Positions 47,161 through 59,092 of a stretch of DNA of 64,000 bases are shown one piece after another. The stretch is from Cyclina sinensis. Taxonomy: Eukaryota > Mollusca > Bivalvia > Venerida > Veneridae. The notes under the pieces were generated by a model, which was not told where the DNA came from, did not search any database, and saw only the letters and a program-made list of their open reading frames with translations. Position numbers and translations under genes: made by a program. Numbering within the stretch: position 1 is the stretch's first letter; each line of letters begins with the position of its first letter. Location of the stretch: contig JAAONU010000002.1 of assembly GCA_012932295.1 (NCBI GenBank), positions 18,693,770-18,757,769 of the forward strand, in the 5' to 3' direction.

Positions 47161-47499
47161 TAAATGTCAGTTCAACTTTTCCAGAAACAGTGTGGAAGCT
47201 TTTCAAAGTGAAGGTATTACAAGACCTGACAGAGCAAGAGCTATCACTTAATGTGATAAATACCCCTAGATACCGCCTTAACTCCATGAAAAATTATTAC
47301 AGAGGAATATGGCAAAAACATGCAAAACTTGGCATTGTATTCTGAATAATAGTGAATGAGAAACAGTCTGGACAAACTGATGTTAAAAAAAAATTCAAAA
47401 GGCCAGAACTCACTGAAAAATCATTGGAGTGGATCATGACAATGATATACACAACTAGGCTTGGTATTTATGATTCTTGCAAAGTACTATTAAAATCTG

Positions 47500-48440
47500 A
47501 GTAATATTTATTCAGCAAAAGTCTGGACAAATTTTGTCTATGGAGGACCAACATATGTGAATCCAATATAGCCCCAAGATATTCTATCTGGGAATATAAG
47601 GACAGTGATGCCTCCTTATGCGCATCAGAAATGACCAAGACCAAACAAGAATGTCAGCTCAGCAGGGTGAACATAAAACAGCTGAATGCAGTGTTAACTA
47701 CTTATAAAGCAGAGCTATGTTCAAAATTCCTAGATCACATCATTCTAGAGTTATGGACTCAAAACCTCTTATGAAGAAATCAATAGAATTTTTTTACACA
47801 TGCAAAACCATCCTGTAAAAGGATCTTGAAGGTCCTGGAAGGAGTTATTGATCAGAAACAACTAAGGATGGGCCATTGTTAACTTTGATCCTGTGGGCCT
47901 ATAAAAAACAAAAGGGTCAATCTACTTATCATGCAAAACCATCCTGAAAAGTTTGAAGGTCATTGGTGCAGGTATTAAGAAACCATTTTCAAAGTGCCGG
48001 CTCTGTGTGACTGACCCTTGACCCTAGGCTAAAACAACAGTGGTCATCAATATGCCAAACCATCCTGTAAACTTTGAAGGCCCTTTAGGCCATTGTTCCG
48101 GAGTTACTGAACCCAAAACTTTTTCTAAGTGCGTGTGTGTGACTGACTTTTGACCCTTTGAAACCAAAAATATTAGGGTTCATCTACTCATCCCACTACA
48201 CCATCCTGTAATGTTTGAAGGTCCTGGATGCAGTTATTCTTGAGTTATGGATCTGAAAGTGAAGGCCCCTGAGCTAGCCTTTTGACTTAGAGAACACCAG
48301 GGGTCTACTACTCATGAAGCCCTATTTAGCTTACAAATCTCAAGTCTCTGTGCCTATGTGTTCTCAAGTTATTGATCAGAAATGAAATTCTGTTCCCACC
48401 TACTGAATAAATTCTTGAGAACAAAAGAGAAGAGGGGCAT
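47500..48440 (+). mobile_element. Degenerate tandem-repeat element of a further family
   Basis: Units carry 'ccatcctgtaaa.tttgaagg', 'ccggagttactgaaccc' and 'gtgactgac.tttgaccct'. It ends 'aaaagagaagaggggcataaaaat', which resembles the family 3 end. Confidence 0.5.
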
Positions 48441-48499
48441 AAAAATTATAAAAATAATGCATAATATTTTCTATTGTTTTCACAGCTTCTACCTGAAGA

Positions 48500-48570
48500 T
48501 CATCGTCGGATACCCACAGCCTGTCCATTAACATTTATCAGTAACAATCAACTGTGGGTATCCGACCATG
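48500..48570. mobile_element. 71-bp minimal foldback insertion
   Basis: CATCGTCGGATACCCACAG (48,501-48,519) is inverted at 48,552-48,570 with one mismatch in 19. The hairpin is flanked by CCTGAAGA on both sides (48,492-48,499; 48,571-48,578). Only 32 bases separate the stems. An 8-bp duplication and inverted ends make this an extremely short MITE rather than a chance hairpin. Confidence 0.6.
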
Positions 48571-49079
48571 CCTGAAGAGCACCTAGACAGTAATTGTACT
48601 TTTTTTAGCTTGAGCAAAACTAAAAGTTGCTATAAGTGTATTGTGTGCTGTAGACAGACGTTTAGCAGTGCAGACATTTGACAAAAGTTTCTGACAAATG
48701 AATTGTGCACAGATGTTTGTGCAGGATTCAATATTACCACAATTACCTTAGCCACATTTTGTCTCTGTATATTTTGTCTGTTTAATTTATCATCTGCAAA
48801 TCATTAATACTTGAATTTGATTCTATCCAGCTATCAAATCAACAGGAATTTGATATTACTCTTCAGGTTTGGGAACAGAGGCTAACAAGTATGTTAATTA
48901 TACAAGAGACTGAAAATGTCTGCTGATATAAACAAGAGCCAGTCAAACCGGGTGATTCTCCTCGAATAGGTTTTGGACACAGATTAGTGTGTCCATAGAG
49001 TTTTTGCCAAATTCAGCATAAAGATATTATGTTATTGGTAGTTGCTGAAAAAGGTTAGAACTGTTTAAATATGCAATGA

Positions 49080-49760
49080 AGAATGCAAGACAGTTACTAT
49101 CTTAAGCAAAGAGGTATGGTTCTTGTGCACTGCACTTCACCACTATGAGATTTATCAACCTGTGAAGTTTCAAGTCAGTAGTTTTCATACTGTTGGGGTT
49201 GCATTGTGGACAAAAAACAAGTATGAAAAATTATAAAGGCAGTAACTCAAAAGTTATGAAGCGGAGAGTTATGGATTTTATGCACTGCACTTCTGCTCAA
49301 TAAGATCTATCTACCTACAAAGTTTCTTGTTGATATCTCTTGTAGTTTCAGAGTTATGTCCCAGACAAAGTTCAAAGTATAAAAAATGAAAAAAGGGCAA
49401 TAACTCCAAAATAAGATAAGGCAGAGTTACGTTTCATATGCACTGCACTTCTACTCAATGAGATCTATCTACCTACAAGGTTTCTTGTTGATACCTCTTG
49501 TAGTTGTAGAGTTATGTGCCGGACAAAGTTCCAAGTGTAAAAATGAACAAAGGGCAATAACTAAAAAATTAGGCAATGCAGAGTTATGGTTCTAATGCAC
49601 TGCACTTCTACTCAATAAGATCTGTCTACCTACAAAGTTTCTTGTTGATACTTCTTCAGTTTCAGAGTTATGTCCCTGACAAGAAAATGCAGACGGACGG
49701 ACATACGGACTGACCAAGCGGCTACTATATGCTCTCCCTTCGGGGAGCATAAAAATAAGT
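49080..49760 (+). mobile_element. Family 3 tandem-repeat element with complete 3' end
   Basis: Four units ('gcactgcacttctactcaat', 'cctacaaagtttcttgttga', 'gagttatgtcc..gacaaa') lead into 'gcagacggacggacatacgg' and a terminal hairpin ATGCTCTCCCTTCGGGGAGC followed by ATAAAAATA (49,729-49,757). Confidence 0.7.
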
Positions 49761-49834
49761 GAGAAAATAAAACTCTTTTTACCCAATACTGAAAGTATCA
49801 GTTAATGATAGTAAACTAAACCAATAGAAAATTT

Positions 49835-50490
49835 AACAAGAGGGCCATGATGGCCCTTAATAGCTCACCCGAGTCCCATTGCTAAGGGGCCATAACTCTT
49901 GAACCCACGATGGGATGATGTTGGTTCAGGGAATGAGATGACTCATATTCAAACTTGACCTAGAGATTATCAAGACAAACATTCTGACAAGTTTTCATGC
50001 CATTTGGACATAAAAAATTGGCCTCTAGAGTGTTCACAAAGTAAATCTGTGTTTTAAACTGATGTCCTAGTTTTTGACCCCAGATGAAATACATTCAAAC
50101 TTGACCTAGATGTTATAAAGATAAACATTCTGAAAAATTTTCATGACATTTGGAAAGGAAATGTTGCCTCTAGAGTGTTAACAAGGTTTTGTCTATGTTT
50201 TGACCCTGTGACTTAGTTTTTGACCCAAGAAGCTGACCTAGATATCATCAACATTCTGATAAGTTACATGTCACTTGAACAAAATATGAGGATCCCTGAG
50301 TGTTAACAAGGCTTTCTGTTTATTTGGCCTTTTGACATAGTTTTAGGTCTGACATGACACATATTCGAACTTGTCCAAGATCTTATTTAGACAATCATTC
50401 TGATCAAGTTTCATGATAATTAGGTAAAAAATGTAACCTCTAGAGTGTTAATGAACCAATTGTGGATGACGGACACCATACATTCAAAAT
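49835..50490 (+). mobile_element. Family 1 element, 3' worn
   Basis: 5' end 'aacaagagggccatgatggcc' with GCTCACCCGAG, four degenerate 140-bp units, then 'gtggatgacggacacc'; the terminal palindrome is lost. Confidence 0.6.
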
Positions 50491-51052
50491 ATATATTCTA
50501 GTGGTATTGTTAAGCAATTTATAGTTTTGTGCACATCAGGTTAGCTATTTAAAAACTTCTTTAGCCCTAGCTTAAAGTCTGTGTAAGCTGGAAGATATTA
50601 CATAAACATATGTTGCTAGTAAGCCAGTGCTCTTTACTGTTATAAAATTCACCTTAAACATAAAGGTTGCTTTTATCAACATAAAAGAATCCTTTATCAG
50701 CCCTTGGACTTCCAAGCTGAAAATAAGTTTATGATGCTTTACAACACAGTCAGCCCTCCATGAATGATATAACGCATATAGCTCATTCTAATATGGAAAT
50801 CCTAGGCTTTGACACTGGTCATTTACTTTCGGATAAAAACACAAAGATTTTTATCCTGGTCATAACTACATAATGTACTAATTAATTAATTCTAACTTGA
50901 CATATCAGTTATTTTTGAGTAATCTCTCAGATCCTTGCATTCCTTGTCATGCTTTGTAGAATTACATCTCTATGACAAACACACTCCAGCAAAGTGCTTA
51001 GAATTGAATCTTAAACTAGTAATGGCAAATACTGAAAGTATTAAAAACTTAC

Positions 51053-51163
51053 AGTGCTTTGTGGATTATAAATAGCCTGGTCTAGGTTAACTTTCCTTAA
51101 ATTCTCTCCCTTTATGTTGCCACCTCCTCGCCTACCAAAGAAGCTGTCTTGTGTGCGGAAGTG
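51053..51163 (-). CDS. Gene 2 exon with Gly-rich motif
   Basis: 37 codons, phase 0 to 0: HFRTQDSFFGRRGGGNIKGE and NLRKVNLDQAIYNPQST. Acceptor TTATAG; donor ACT|GTAAGT. The layout 'FFG..GGG...G.NL......IYN' recalls 'WGKGGGGAP..D..GNL' of CSPP1 and echoes 'FSPFGMEGSGAPNVDASG' in the 58.5-kb exon of the same gene. Confidence 0.8.
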
Positions 51164-51629
51164 CTATAATGGTTAAAACATTTGTTACAAGTTTCTGCCA
51201 ACTGTTTCAGAGACTGCTGCACATCTTAGAGCTTGCACATTCTTGGTTACATCTAACATGCAAGTGATAAATTTTTAAGGACGTAGAAATTGCTCCTCTA
51301 TAAATCAATTAAACTTTATGATGTGCATGAATTCTAAATAAATTTTCTACTATCTCTGTCACATGCTTTTCATATAAGGCTTATAATAATTGTTAACATT
51401 AAGTACAGAAAGTATAAAAGAAAGAAAAGAACAAGAATTGTATCTGACTTTGGTCAGTTTAGATAACTTGTCTGTTTAAACCCAATACAAAAACCTAAAT
51501 CTTCTGCTGGCACTGGTCATAAAGGAAACCAATCCCAACAGTGCTTAGATTCAGACACGCAGGTAGAGTACAATCTTAAGTGTGTTGCTATCATAACAGT
51601 ATAGGTATACACAATGCTTCATGCGCTAC

Positions 51630-51749
51630 CTCTCTAGCTTGTCTTTTCTCCTCAAGCTGTCCAAGTCTGATGTTACGGTTTCTCTCCTCTATCTGAGAAG
51701 CTAGGTAATCATGGTACTGTCTCTGCTTCGACAACTCAGCATAGGGAGT
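51630..51749 (-). CDS. Gene 2 exon, coiled-coil
   Basis: 40 codons, phase 0 to 0: TPYAELSKQRQYHDYLASQI, then EERNRNIRLGQLEEKRQARE. Acceptor ATTCAG; donor GAG|GTAGCG. It is highly charged and helical; 'K...Y...L..QIEE' is the recurring unit of CSPP1 and related centrosomal/ciliary coiled-coil proteins. Confidence 0.85.
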
Positions 51750-52371
51750 CTGAATGAAAATAAAGTCAGGCAATGTTATTGGTAAATTCCATTTTACACG
51801 TGATCAAGGTAAATGAGTTAACGCATTTCCGATGATGAATTTGATTAATTTTTATGTTCAAACTGACAAACCTTTTCTCCCTGAAGAGTTGGCATTGTAT
51901 TTAAACTGTAGACCCTGGAAGGCAGCAGTGAAAAATGCATCACAAATAGTTGCTGGAACTGACAGGGGGCTGTTAAGTGGGTAATATCCATGAACCAGGG
52001 ATCAGCACTATGTAGGAGGTGGACCATCTAAGCACATCTCACAGTTTCAGTAGCTGTACTGGACTGGCAGAATAATATTTTTAACAGGAAAGAATTCAAT
52101 GTTTCTGGGAAGTTTTGCTGCCTGAGTTGGGAGAAAAACTTCCAAAATTTTTCACAGGAAATAATATCAGCCAATAATCTGCCCATTACAGAAGGATGTA
52201 AAGCCCTGTAATATCAGCCAATAATCTGCCCATTACAAAACGTCCCTGTAATATCAGCCAATAATCTGCCCATTACAGAAGGATGTAAAGCCCTGTAGTA
52301 TCAGATAATAAACTGAGTTTCCTTCATGAATAATAATAATAAAGCATACAAATGCAAAAATAATGACTTAC

Positions 52372-52479
52372 AGTGTTAAACATGTGACGTAAGTGATGTC
52401 GTTCTGATATCAAACCAGTTGGTTCAAACTTGGGGTAGCCAACCTTCTGTTGTCTCATCACATCAGCAACCTCTACAAA
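52372..52479 (-). CDS. Gene 2 exon
   Basis: 36 codons, phase 0 to 0: FVEVADVMRQQKVGYPKFEP, then TGLISERHHLRHMFNT. Acceptor TTTCACAG; donor ACT|GTAAGT. No domain recognised; conserved-looking Gly/Pro/aromatic pattern 'GYPKFEPTG'. Confidence 0.85.
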
Positions 52480-52750
52480 CTGTGAAAAAAAAACATAGCT
52501 GAACTAGACCATGAGAAAATACATCGCTAGCATCTGTAAAGTAAGTACTTTCAGAACTCTGACAAAACATACACAAACATTCACATTTAAGCAAAATGCA
52601 AATATTCAAATTACTCTGGATCCAGTCTGAACAAGTTGTCATTATTTATTTGACTGAAGTGAGCTTAGTTAAAACATCTTCCAGACAGATGCAGGGTTTT
52701 TAAATCTAGTCATACCAGAGACATTCCAAGCAAAACCTGACTTGACTTAC

Positions 52751-52812
52751 CCCTTGTCTTGCGTAAGCCTTTTCTGCCTCTTTCCTGGCTCTTTCATATG
52801 CTGCCTGTTCAC
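52751..52812 (-). CDS. Gene 2 exon
   Basis: 62 bases completing the split Gly codon from the previous exon: GEQAAYERARKEAEKAYARQ-G. Acceptor TTTGTAG; donor GGG|GTAAGT. Alanine-rich charged helix. Confidence 0.85.
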
Positions 52813-53020
52813 CTACAAAAAAATACCAGAAAATTATTAAAAGTTTAAACATGTCAGACTTTATTTAATGACACACATAGGCTATTTCTACCTGACTGCA
52901 TAGTTTTTTCATTAAATCACAGTACAAATGCTACCAACCAAGTAATGTTAGGAGATGAAAGATTTTTGCCTTAGTTACCATGAATAATCACACAAGAATA
53001 AATGTTGAAGTATGACATAC

Positions 53021-53078
53021 CAATTTCATGGAGCAACTCTGCTTTATGGGCACGTCTTGCTCTGGCAGAAGTAGAAAG
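53021..53078 (-). CDS. Gene 2 exon
   Basis: 58 bases, phase 0 to 1: LSTSARARRAHKAELLHEI-G. Acceptor TTTTTTTCAG; donor G|GTATGT. Helical continuation of the coiled-coil. Confidence 0.85.
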
Positions 53079-53164
53079 CTGAAAAAAATAACATGTATTT
53101 GTGTTTTTTGTTGTTGATAATTATCATTACACTGAGTGATACCTGAATGACATGATTTGCATTT

Positions 53165-53700
53165 ATGCGAGGGACATGATTGCCCTATATTGCTCACCTG
53201 AGTACCACCATTTATAACAGCAAGACCAATGAAGGATTCAAGATAAGTTCATCTGCAAAACTGTACATCTCATTCTGGTTTCATAGACACAGCTTCAAAA
53301 ACAGTAAGTAGGTCAGTGGTACAAAGTCAATGTTGGCTAAGGTCAAGGTTAAATTCTGCATGCCAAATTATCAGTATAGTTCGAATTTCTATATTGTAGC
53401 TGCCAAAACAAGAATGTAAGTGAAGGTCAATGTCAGCTAAGGTCAAAATTGAAATCTACATGCAAAATGATGTGTGTAGTTTAAATTTTCTTATGGCATC
53501 AGCAAAATCAAGAAAGGTCAGGATGTCAATATCAGACACTGATATAGTCAAAGCTGAAATCTGTTGCAAAGTTATAACTACAGGTCAAATTTCTATACTG
53601 TACATGCAGAAACTTAACGTCAATGTTGACTATGGTCAAAGCTGAAATCTGCAGGCAAAATTCTGAAATGCCTATAGTATGAGCTATTTGGGAAATAGTA
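53165..53700 (+). mobile_element. Degraded family 1 element
   Basis: Worn 5' end 'gagggacatgattgccctat' with GCTCACCTGAG, then about four ~105-bp units of 'aggtcaatgtcagctaaggtc' and 'gaaatctgcatgcaaaatt'. Confidence 0.45.
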
Positions 53701-53866
53701 TAATGACCATCTCCTACCATATGCTTCATGGCATGTTTTTCTTTGCTGCTGCAACAACAGGCCTTATAACTTATTGTCCTTATAACTACACTGCCCCCTT
53801 GAAAGTTTCAGCTCAGGAAAAACTGTTCTTAACATACAGCACTACCATGGATATGGCACAATTAAG

Positions 53867-54703
53867 ACAAGAGGGCCATGATGGCCCTAGATCGCTCACC
53901 TGAATACTTTGCCTTTGGGTCTGCTGTTGAGCAAACATCAGAAGCTTTTTTAAGATTCTCCCTATATAAATCTATATGAATTCAAGTGACCCCCAGGGTA
54001 GAGCTGACTTTCACTCAAGGGGCATAATTTGAACAAACTTGGCAGATGACCTCTAGCTGATGCTCCATTGAAATTATTTAGGTTCTAGGCTTTGTGGTTT
54101 CAGACAAGAAGTTTTTTTTAAAGTTTTCCCTATGTAAGCCTAACTAAAATCAATTGACCCCAAGGGCCAAATTTGACCCCAACAGCAGGGCCAAATTTGA
54201 TTCCAGGGGTATAATTTGAAAAAACTTGATAGAGGTTCACTAGACAATGCTACATACCAAATCTTAATACTCAGGGCCTTGTGGTTTCAGACAGGAAGAT
54301 TTTCAAAGTTTTCCCTGTATAAGCCTATGTAAAATCAATTGATCCCCTGGGCAGGGCCAAATTTGACCCATGGTGAATAATTTGAACAAACTTGGTTGAA
54401 GTCTGCTAGACAATGCTACATAGCAAATCTTAAGGCTCAGAGCCTTGCGATTTCAGACAAGAAGATTTTCAAAGTTTTCCTTTCTGTTGCCATAGCAACC
54501 AGAGTTCTTAATGGAATTCAATTCTTTGAACAATTTTGGTAGAGCTTCATGCAAGGAATATCCCAGGCATGTTTTGTCAAAGTTGGCTTGGCGGTTTAGG
54601 AGGAGAAGTCGTTCAAGTCAAATTGTTGATGACCCACACCAATGCACGCTTGACAATCAATGATCCCAATAGCTAACCCTTTGTGCTCAGGTGAGCTAAA
54701 AAT
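53867..54703 (+). mobile_element. Complete family 1 element (165-bp core)
   Basis: 5' end 'gacaagagggccatgatggcc' with GCTCACCTGAA; four 165-bp-type units; 3' end 'aatgatcccaatagctaacc' and TGCTCAGGTGAGCTAAAAA. It uses only core 2 of the 3.0-kb copy. Confidence 0.7.
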
Positions 54704-55344
54704 ATCTATTTTGCAGATATGTGCAGAGCAGCACAGGCTTTAATGTAAGTCCAATCTGATGCTCAAATCGAGTAACTGGTTAAGCAGTTACTTATTGACT
54801 TCCCTAATTGTTTCTTGGTTATGTATAATGGATGCATGGAAAGTAATTCAGTATCGATTTTTATTTGATAAGTAATACAAAATATTTTGCTTAATTACAA
54901 GCTGTACTTGAAATTTTTTCCTTTGAGCATTTAGACATTTAGAAAGTTCATTTGGAATAAATGACTGTGGTATGACAGCAGCTCACTTTATAAAGGCTAA
55001 TGTTTACTTGTTGTGCTTGGACATTCTAACCACCTTGACATAGGAAAAATTCATTATCATTCAGATTTACATAATTTTACAGAAAATTAAATACTTTAGA
55101 CTTTAGGGTAAGCCTCTTTAAGATACCCAATTTTTTCCCAATGGCTTTTTAGCAAACTCTTATATGTACAAAAAAAGAGAGCAAAATACTAAACTAGAAA
55201 TTAGTCCTTTTTACACATTTCAAGGCAGATGGACATACGGAGAACAGCAACCCTATACGCTTCCAACAAAGTCAGGGCATAAAAATGCTGTAGTATACTC
55301 CGATCTTAAAAATCCTGAATTAAACTTAAATTCAAACCTAATTA

Positions 55345-56590
55345 GTTTAGGTTAACAGTAGCAATAACCTTTTGCTGCCAGCAGGTATATCTGCTTAACT
55401 TGTTGAACTCCCTACGGCTAACAGTAGCAATAACCTTCTGCTGTCAGAGGTATATCTGCTTAACTTGTTGAACTCCCTAAGACTAAAAGTAGCAATAACC
55501 TTCTGCTGCCAGAGGTATATCTGCTTAACTTGTTGAACTTCCTAAGACTAAAAGTAGCAATAACCTTCTGCTGTCAGCGGGTATATCTGCTTAACTTGTT
55601 GAACTCCCTACGACTAAAAGTAGCAATAACCTTCTGCTGTCAGCGGGTATATCTGCTTAACTTGTTGAACTCCCTAAGACTAAAAGTAGCAATAACCTTC
55701 TGCTGCCAGAGGTATATCTGCTTAACTTGTTGAACTTCCTAAGGCTAACAGTAGCAATAACCTTCTGCTGTCAGCGGGTATATCTGCTTAACTTGTTGAA
55801 CTCCCTACGGCTAACAGTAGCAATAACCTTCTGCTGCCAGAGGGTATATCTGCTTAACTTGTTGAACTCCCTAAGACTAAAAGTAGCAATAACCTTCTGC
55901 TGCCAGAGGGTATATCTGCTTTACTTGTTGAACTCCCTAAGACTAAAAGTAGCAATAACCTTCTGCTGCCAGAGGTATATCTGCTTAACTTGTTGAACTT
56001 CCTAAGGCTAACAGTAGCAATAACCTTCTGCTGTCAGCGGGTATATATGCTTAACTTGTTGAACTTCCTAAGGCTAACAGTAGCAATAACCTTCTGCTGT
56101 CAGAGGGTATATCTGCTTAACTTGTTGAACTCCTTAAGACTTACAGTAGCATGACCTTCTGCTGCAAGCAGGTATATCTGCTTAACTTGTTGAACTCCCT
56201 AAGACTAAAAGTAGCAATAACCTTCTGCTGACAGAGGGTATGTCAGCTTAACTTGTTGAACTCCCTAAGGCTAACAGTAGCAATAACCTTCTGCTGCCAT
56301 AGGGTATATCTGCTTAACTTGTTGAACTTCCTAAGAATAAAAAAGTAGCAATAACCTTCTGCTGCCAGCGGGAAAATCTGCTTAACTTGTTAAACTACTA
56401 AGGCTAAAAGTAGTCATAACCTATTGCTGCTAGAAGTTATATCTGCTTAACTTGTTGAACTCCCTAAGGCTAAAAGTAGCAATAACCTGCTGCTGACAGA
56501 GGGTATATCTGCTTAACTTGTTGAACTCCTGAAAACTAAAAGTAGCAATAACCTGCTGCTGACAGAGGGTATATCTGCTTAACTTGTTAT
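55345..56590. repeat. 66-bp minisatellite, about 19 copies
   Basis: 'ggtatatctgcttaacttgt' recurs every 65-67 bp from 55,384; other unit parts are 'agtagcaataaccttctgct' and 'gaactccctaagactaaa'. Because 66 is a multiple of three, some units translate as a repeated LNSLRLKVAITFCCQRVYL, but the frame breaks at 65- and 67-bp units, so this is not a gene. The flanks are family 3 element sequence (55,200-55,280; 56,595-56,770), so the array probably expanded inside such an element. Confidence 0.9.
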
Positions 56591-56594
56591 TATT

Positions 56595-56770
56595 CTCACA
56601 CATTGCACCTCCTCCAAATGTGCTCTTTCAGTATATGAAGTTTGAAGAAAATCACTCAAGTACTTTTGGAGTAATGCTCCAGACAAAACTGGAACGGATG
56701 CACACACGGACAGACAGAGACCATTTCTAATATCCCCTCCACCTTTTGCGGGGGGATAATAAGTTCAAGA
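56595..56770 (+). mobile_element. Family 3 element 3' end
   Basis: 'tttggagtaatgctccagac', 'cacacggacagacagagacc' and a hairpin 'tatcccctccaccttttgcggggggata' followed by ATAAG. Confidence 0.6.
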
Positions 56771-56788
56771 ATTCAAGAATTAGATATA

Positions 56789-57712
56789 CAGTAGATTACC
56801 ACCTTACGACCACGCCGAAATTAAGACCACGTCGCTATTACGGGCATTTTTGAAAAGAACCAAACATTTTTATTCTTGTCCTATTACAAGTATTTATCAG
56901 AATTAAGACCACGCCGCTAATCCGGTAATGCGACCATCTTGTCAAGATCATTTTGTATATTTTCTTCTTATTGAAATGCCTCGATTACGACCACTCAAAA
57001 TTAGTGCCTCTCGGGCATGTCATCATTATCAGTTGAGTACACCGCCATGTTTACGACACTGCTTTACGACAGCTGCATGTGTAAACAAAAGAAAGTCTGT
57101 GCTGTGAAAAACAAATTTTCTTCAGGTGATTACTAAAAGTAAGGATACTAAAGGATGATATAAGTGTTACTTAAAATTGATTCAATTACAACTTGTTTGC
57201 GACACGAGTAAATAATTGGGAAGGGAACTGAATCCTCGGGGGTATAATTAGTTTTCAGTTTGCTGGAGTTCAAAGCAAAATATAATCTTAGATCGATGCT
57301 TACCTATGTTGATTGAAAAAGAAATCCTTTTAGTTGGTTAATTAAAACACTTAGTTAATTTAATTAAGGGTTAATTCTGTTAAAAAACGTAAGATCTTAT
57401 TTTGAAATTTATTCGAACTTCAAAAATTAAAATTTTAATTGTGTCAGACAAATCCCCAGCATGGAGAAACGAAAATGAAATTATTGAAATGCTTATTCAT
57501 TATTGAAATGTTTAATTATTGAATATAATAACATCATATTGATGAATAATGTATTTTGCTCTGTCTAAATAATGTTCTTTTTTCCCCTTATGAACATGCA
57601 TAATTATGTAAAACATATGTTGCCGAGGTCTCAACCCAGTATTAAGACCAACTCACAATTAAGACCACTTCCCTTTATACCCAATGGTGGTCTTAATAGA
57701 GGAATTTTACTG
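56789..57712. mobile_element. 0.92-kb pogo/Tigger-like non-autonomous DNA element
   Basis: TA flanks both ends (56,787-56,788; 57,713-57,714). Ends CAGTAGATTACCACCTTACG and, inverted, CAGTAAAATTCCTCTATTAA are alike; subterminal 'ttaagaccac' motifs recur (about 56,821, 56,905, 57,641, 57,658). CAGT ends with TA duplication point to the pogo/Tc1 group. No transposase is encoded. Confidence 0.65.
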
Positions 57713-57739
57713 TACATGTATATGCTGGGATTTTTAAAA

Positions 57740-58220
57740 TGTAAACAAGTAAATCTGATAAAGGGGAATAACTCTAAAAAATAGGCAAGGTAGAGTTATT
57801 GGACTTGCACACTGCACTACCTACCAATGTGCTCTGTCAGTGTATGAAATTTGAATAAAATCCCTCAAGTAGTTTTGGAGTTATGCTCCGGACAAAATTT
57901 ATCAAGTAATTCTGATAAAGGGGAATATCTCTAAAAATAGGCAAGGTAGAGTTATTGTACTTGCACACTGCATTACCTACCAATGTGCTCTGTCAGTGTA
58001 TGAAGTTTGAATAAAATCCCTCAAGTAGTTTTGGAGTTTGAATAAAATCCCTCAAGTAGTTTTGGAGTTATGCTCCGGACGCACGGACGGACGAAGGGCA
58101 TTTCTAATATCAGTTAAGTAACAAAGTTATGAGCTGGACATGAACATCTACTGTATGTGCCCACACACACACGGACAGGGTAAACACTATATGCTCACTT
58201 GCCATTATCATGATGGGGGC
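57740..58220 (+). mobile_element. Family 3 tandem-repeat element
   Basis: Two ~150-bp units ('gagttattg.acttgcacac', 'aatgtgctctgtcagtgtat', 'ggagttatgctccggac') then 'cgcacggacggacgaagg'. The end is worn. Confidence 0.6.
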
Positions 58221-58458
58221 AAAAAAAGCTCAATTTAATGAGTGTTGACAAAATGTTTATTAATATTCCAATACCTTAAGAGCAGTTAAATGGGAATGAA
58301 AGAATTACAAGGATGTAAACTTCTTTTCATTTTTTTAGACCTGATAGCTATCACCAGAAGAATTGCTGTCATAACTACATAACCTTAATGTACCATATCT
58401 TTTAATGATGTTTAGAATAGTTAGAACATTCCCTGCAAACAAAACATGATTGTCTTAC

Positions 58459-58670
58459 TTCTCTACCAAGCATGTCCATGGCTCCTGCAATACGGGTTCT
58501 CCTGTGACCTGAGGCATCTACATTTGGGGCACCACTGCCCTCCATTCCAAATGGGCTGAATGGTTCATATGGCTCCTTGTTTGGGTTACCAAGGTTACGT
58601 CTACCATGACGAATGAAAGGAGGATCAAAATCTGATTTGTATGTTGACTCCTTGTTGTACATCTGACCAA
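58459..58670 (-). CDS. Gene 2, longest exon; centrosome/cilium-type coiled-coil protein (CSPP1-like, tentative)
   Basis: 71 residues joined through a split Val codon: VGQMYNKESTYKSDFDPPFI, RHGRRNLGNPNKEPYEPFSP, FGMEGSGAPNVDASGHRRTR, IAGAMDMLGRE. Acceptor TTTTCAG; donor GAA|GTAAGA. Nine consecutive exons (62,297 down to 44,783) join in one frame for about 305 residues without a stop, which is strong proof of a gene. The protein is charged, rich in Arg, Glu and Gln, with two Gly-rich motifs and several short helices ending in Q-I/E-E type patterns; no membrane segment or signal peptide is visible. 'PFG.EGSGAP..D.SG' resembles 'PWGKGGGGAPLRDAKGN' of CSPP1, a centrosome and ciliary axoneme protein. 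That match is from memory and other coiled-coil ciliary proteins are possible. The 5' part is outside the window. Confidence 0.85.
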
Positions 58671-58838
58671 CTGAAAATGAAAGGGGTGAATGCTAAAGCC
58701 TTCTTAGTACTGTAGAATATAGAAACATTTACCTATTATTGTGGTCCTATTAAATGCACAGCAGCTCAGTCTCACAAAATCTTAGGATTTAACCATTATG
58801 AAACCTTTCAAAGAACTGTCAAAAGTCACAGTTTGCTT

Positions 58839-58935
58839 AACAAGAGGGCAATGATGGTTCTGGATTGCTCATCTGAGAACTTTGACTTTTTCTGAACCTT
58901 CTAGCGGAAACAAGTTCACTGACAGGTAGTCAGAC
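58839..58935 (+). mobile_element. Family 1 element, 5' fragment
   Basis: 'aacaagagggcaatgatgg' and 'tgctcatctgagaactttg', about 95 bp, no core. Confidence 0.5.
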
Positions 58936-58999
58936 AATTATATCTGTAACATCCTCTCACTTAAAACAACTTCTTGTAGGGGCATACTTAAACACTTAC

Positions 59000-59075
59000 C
59001 AGGACGACGTCTTGGTGAAACATTCAAATAGCCTGGGATGGACTGGTCTGACTCTCCAAATATTTCTCTATCCCT
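59000..59075 (-). CDS. Gene 2 exon next to a LINE tail
   Basis: 25 codons plus one base: RDREIFGESDQSIPGYLNVS and PRRRPG. Acceptor TTTTTTCAG (AG at 59,077-59,076), donor G|GTAAGT. A LINE 3' tail ends 16 bp upstream of the acceptor (see the LINE entry). 'FGES' with a following Pro/Arg-rich stretch recalls 'FGEPPTE' in CSPP1; weak evidence. Confidence 0.85.
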
Positions 59076-59092
59076 CTGAAAAAAAAAAAAAA

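Noticed and set aside
55530..55996. Repetitive open frame LNSLRLKVAITFCCQRVYL as a repeat protein gene
   Set aside because: It is a by-product of a 66-bp minisatellite; units of 65 and 67 bp break the frame and there is no start context or splice structure.
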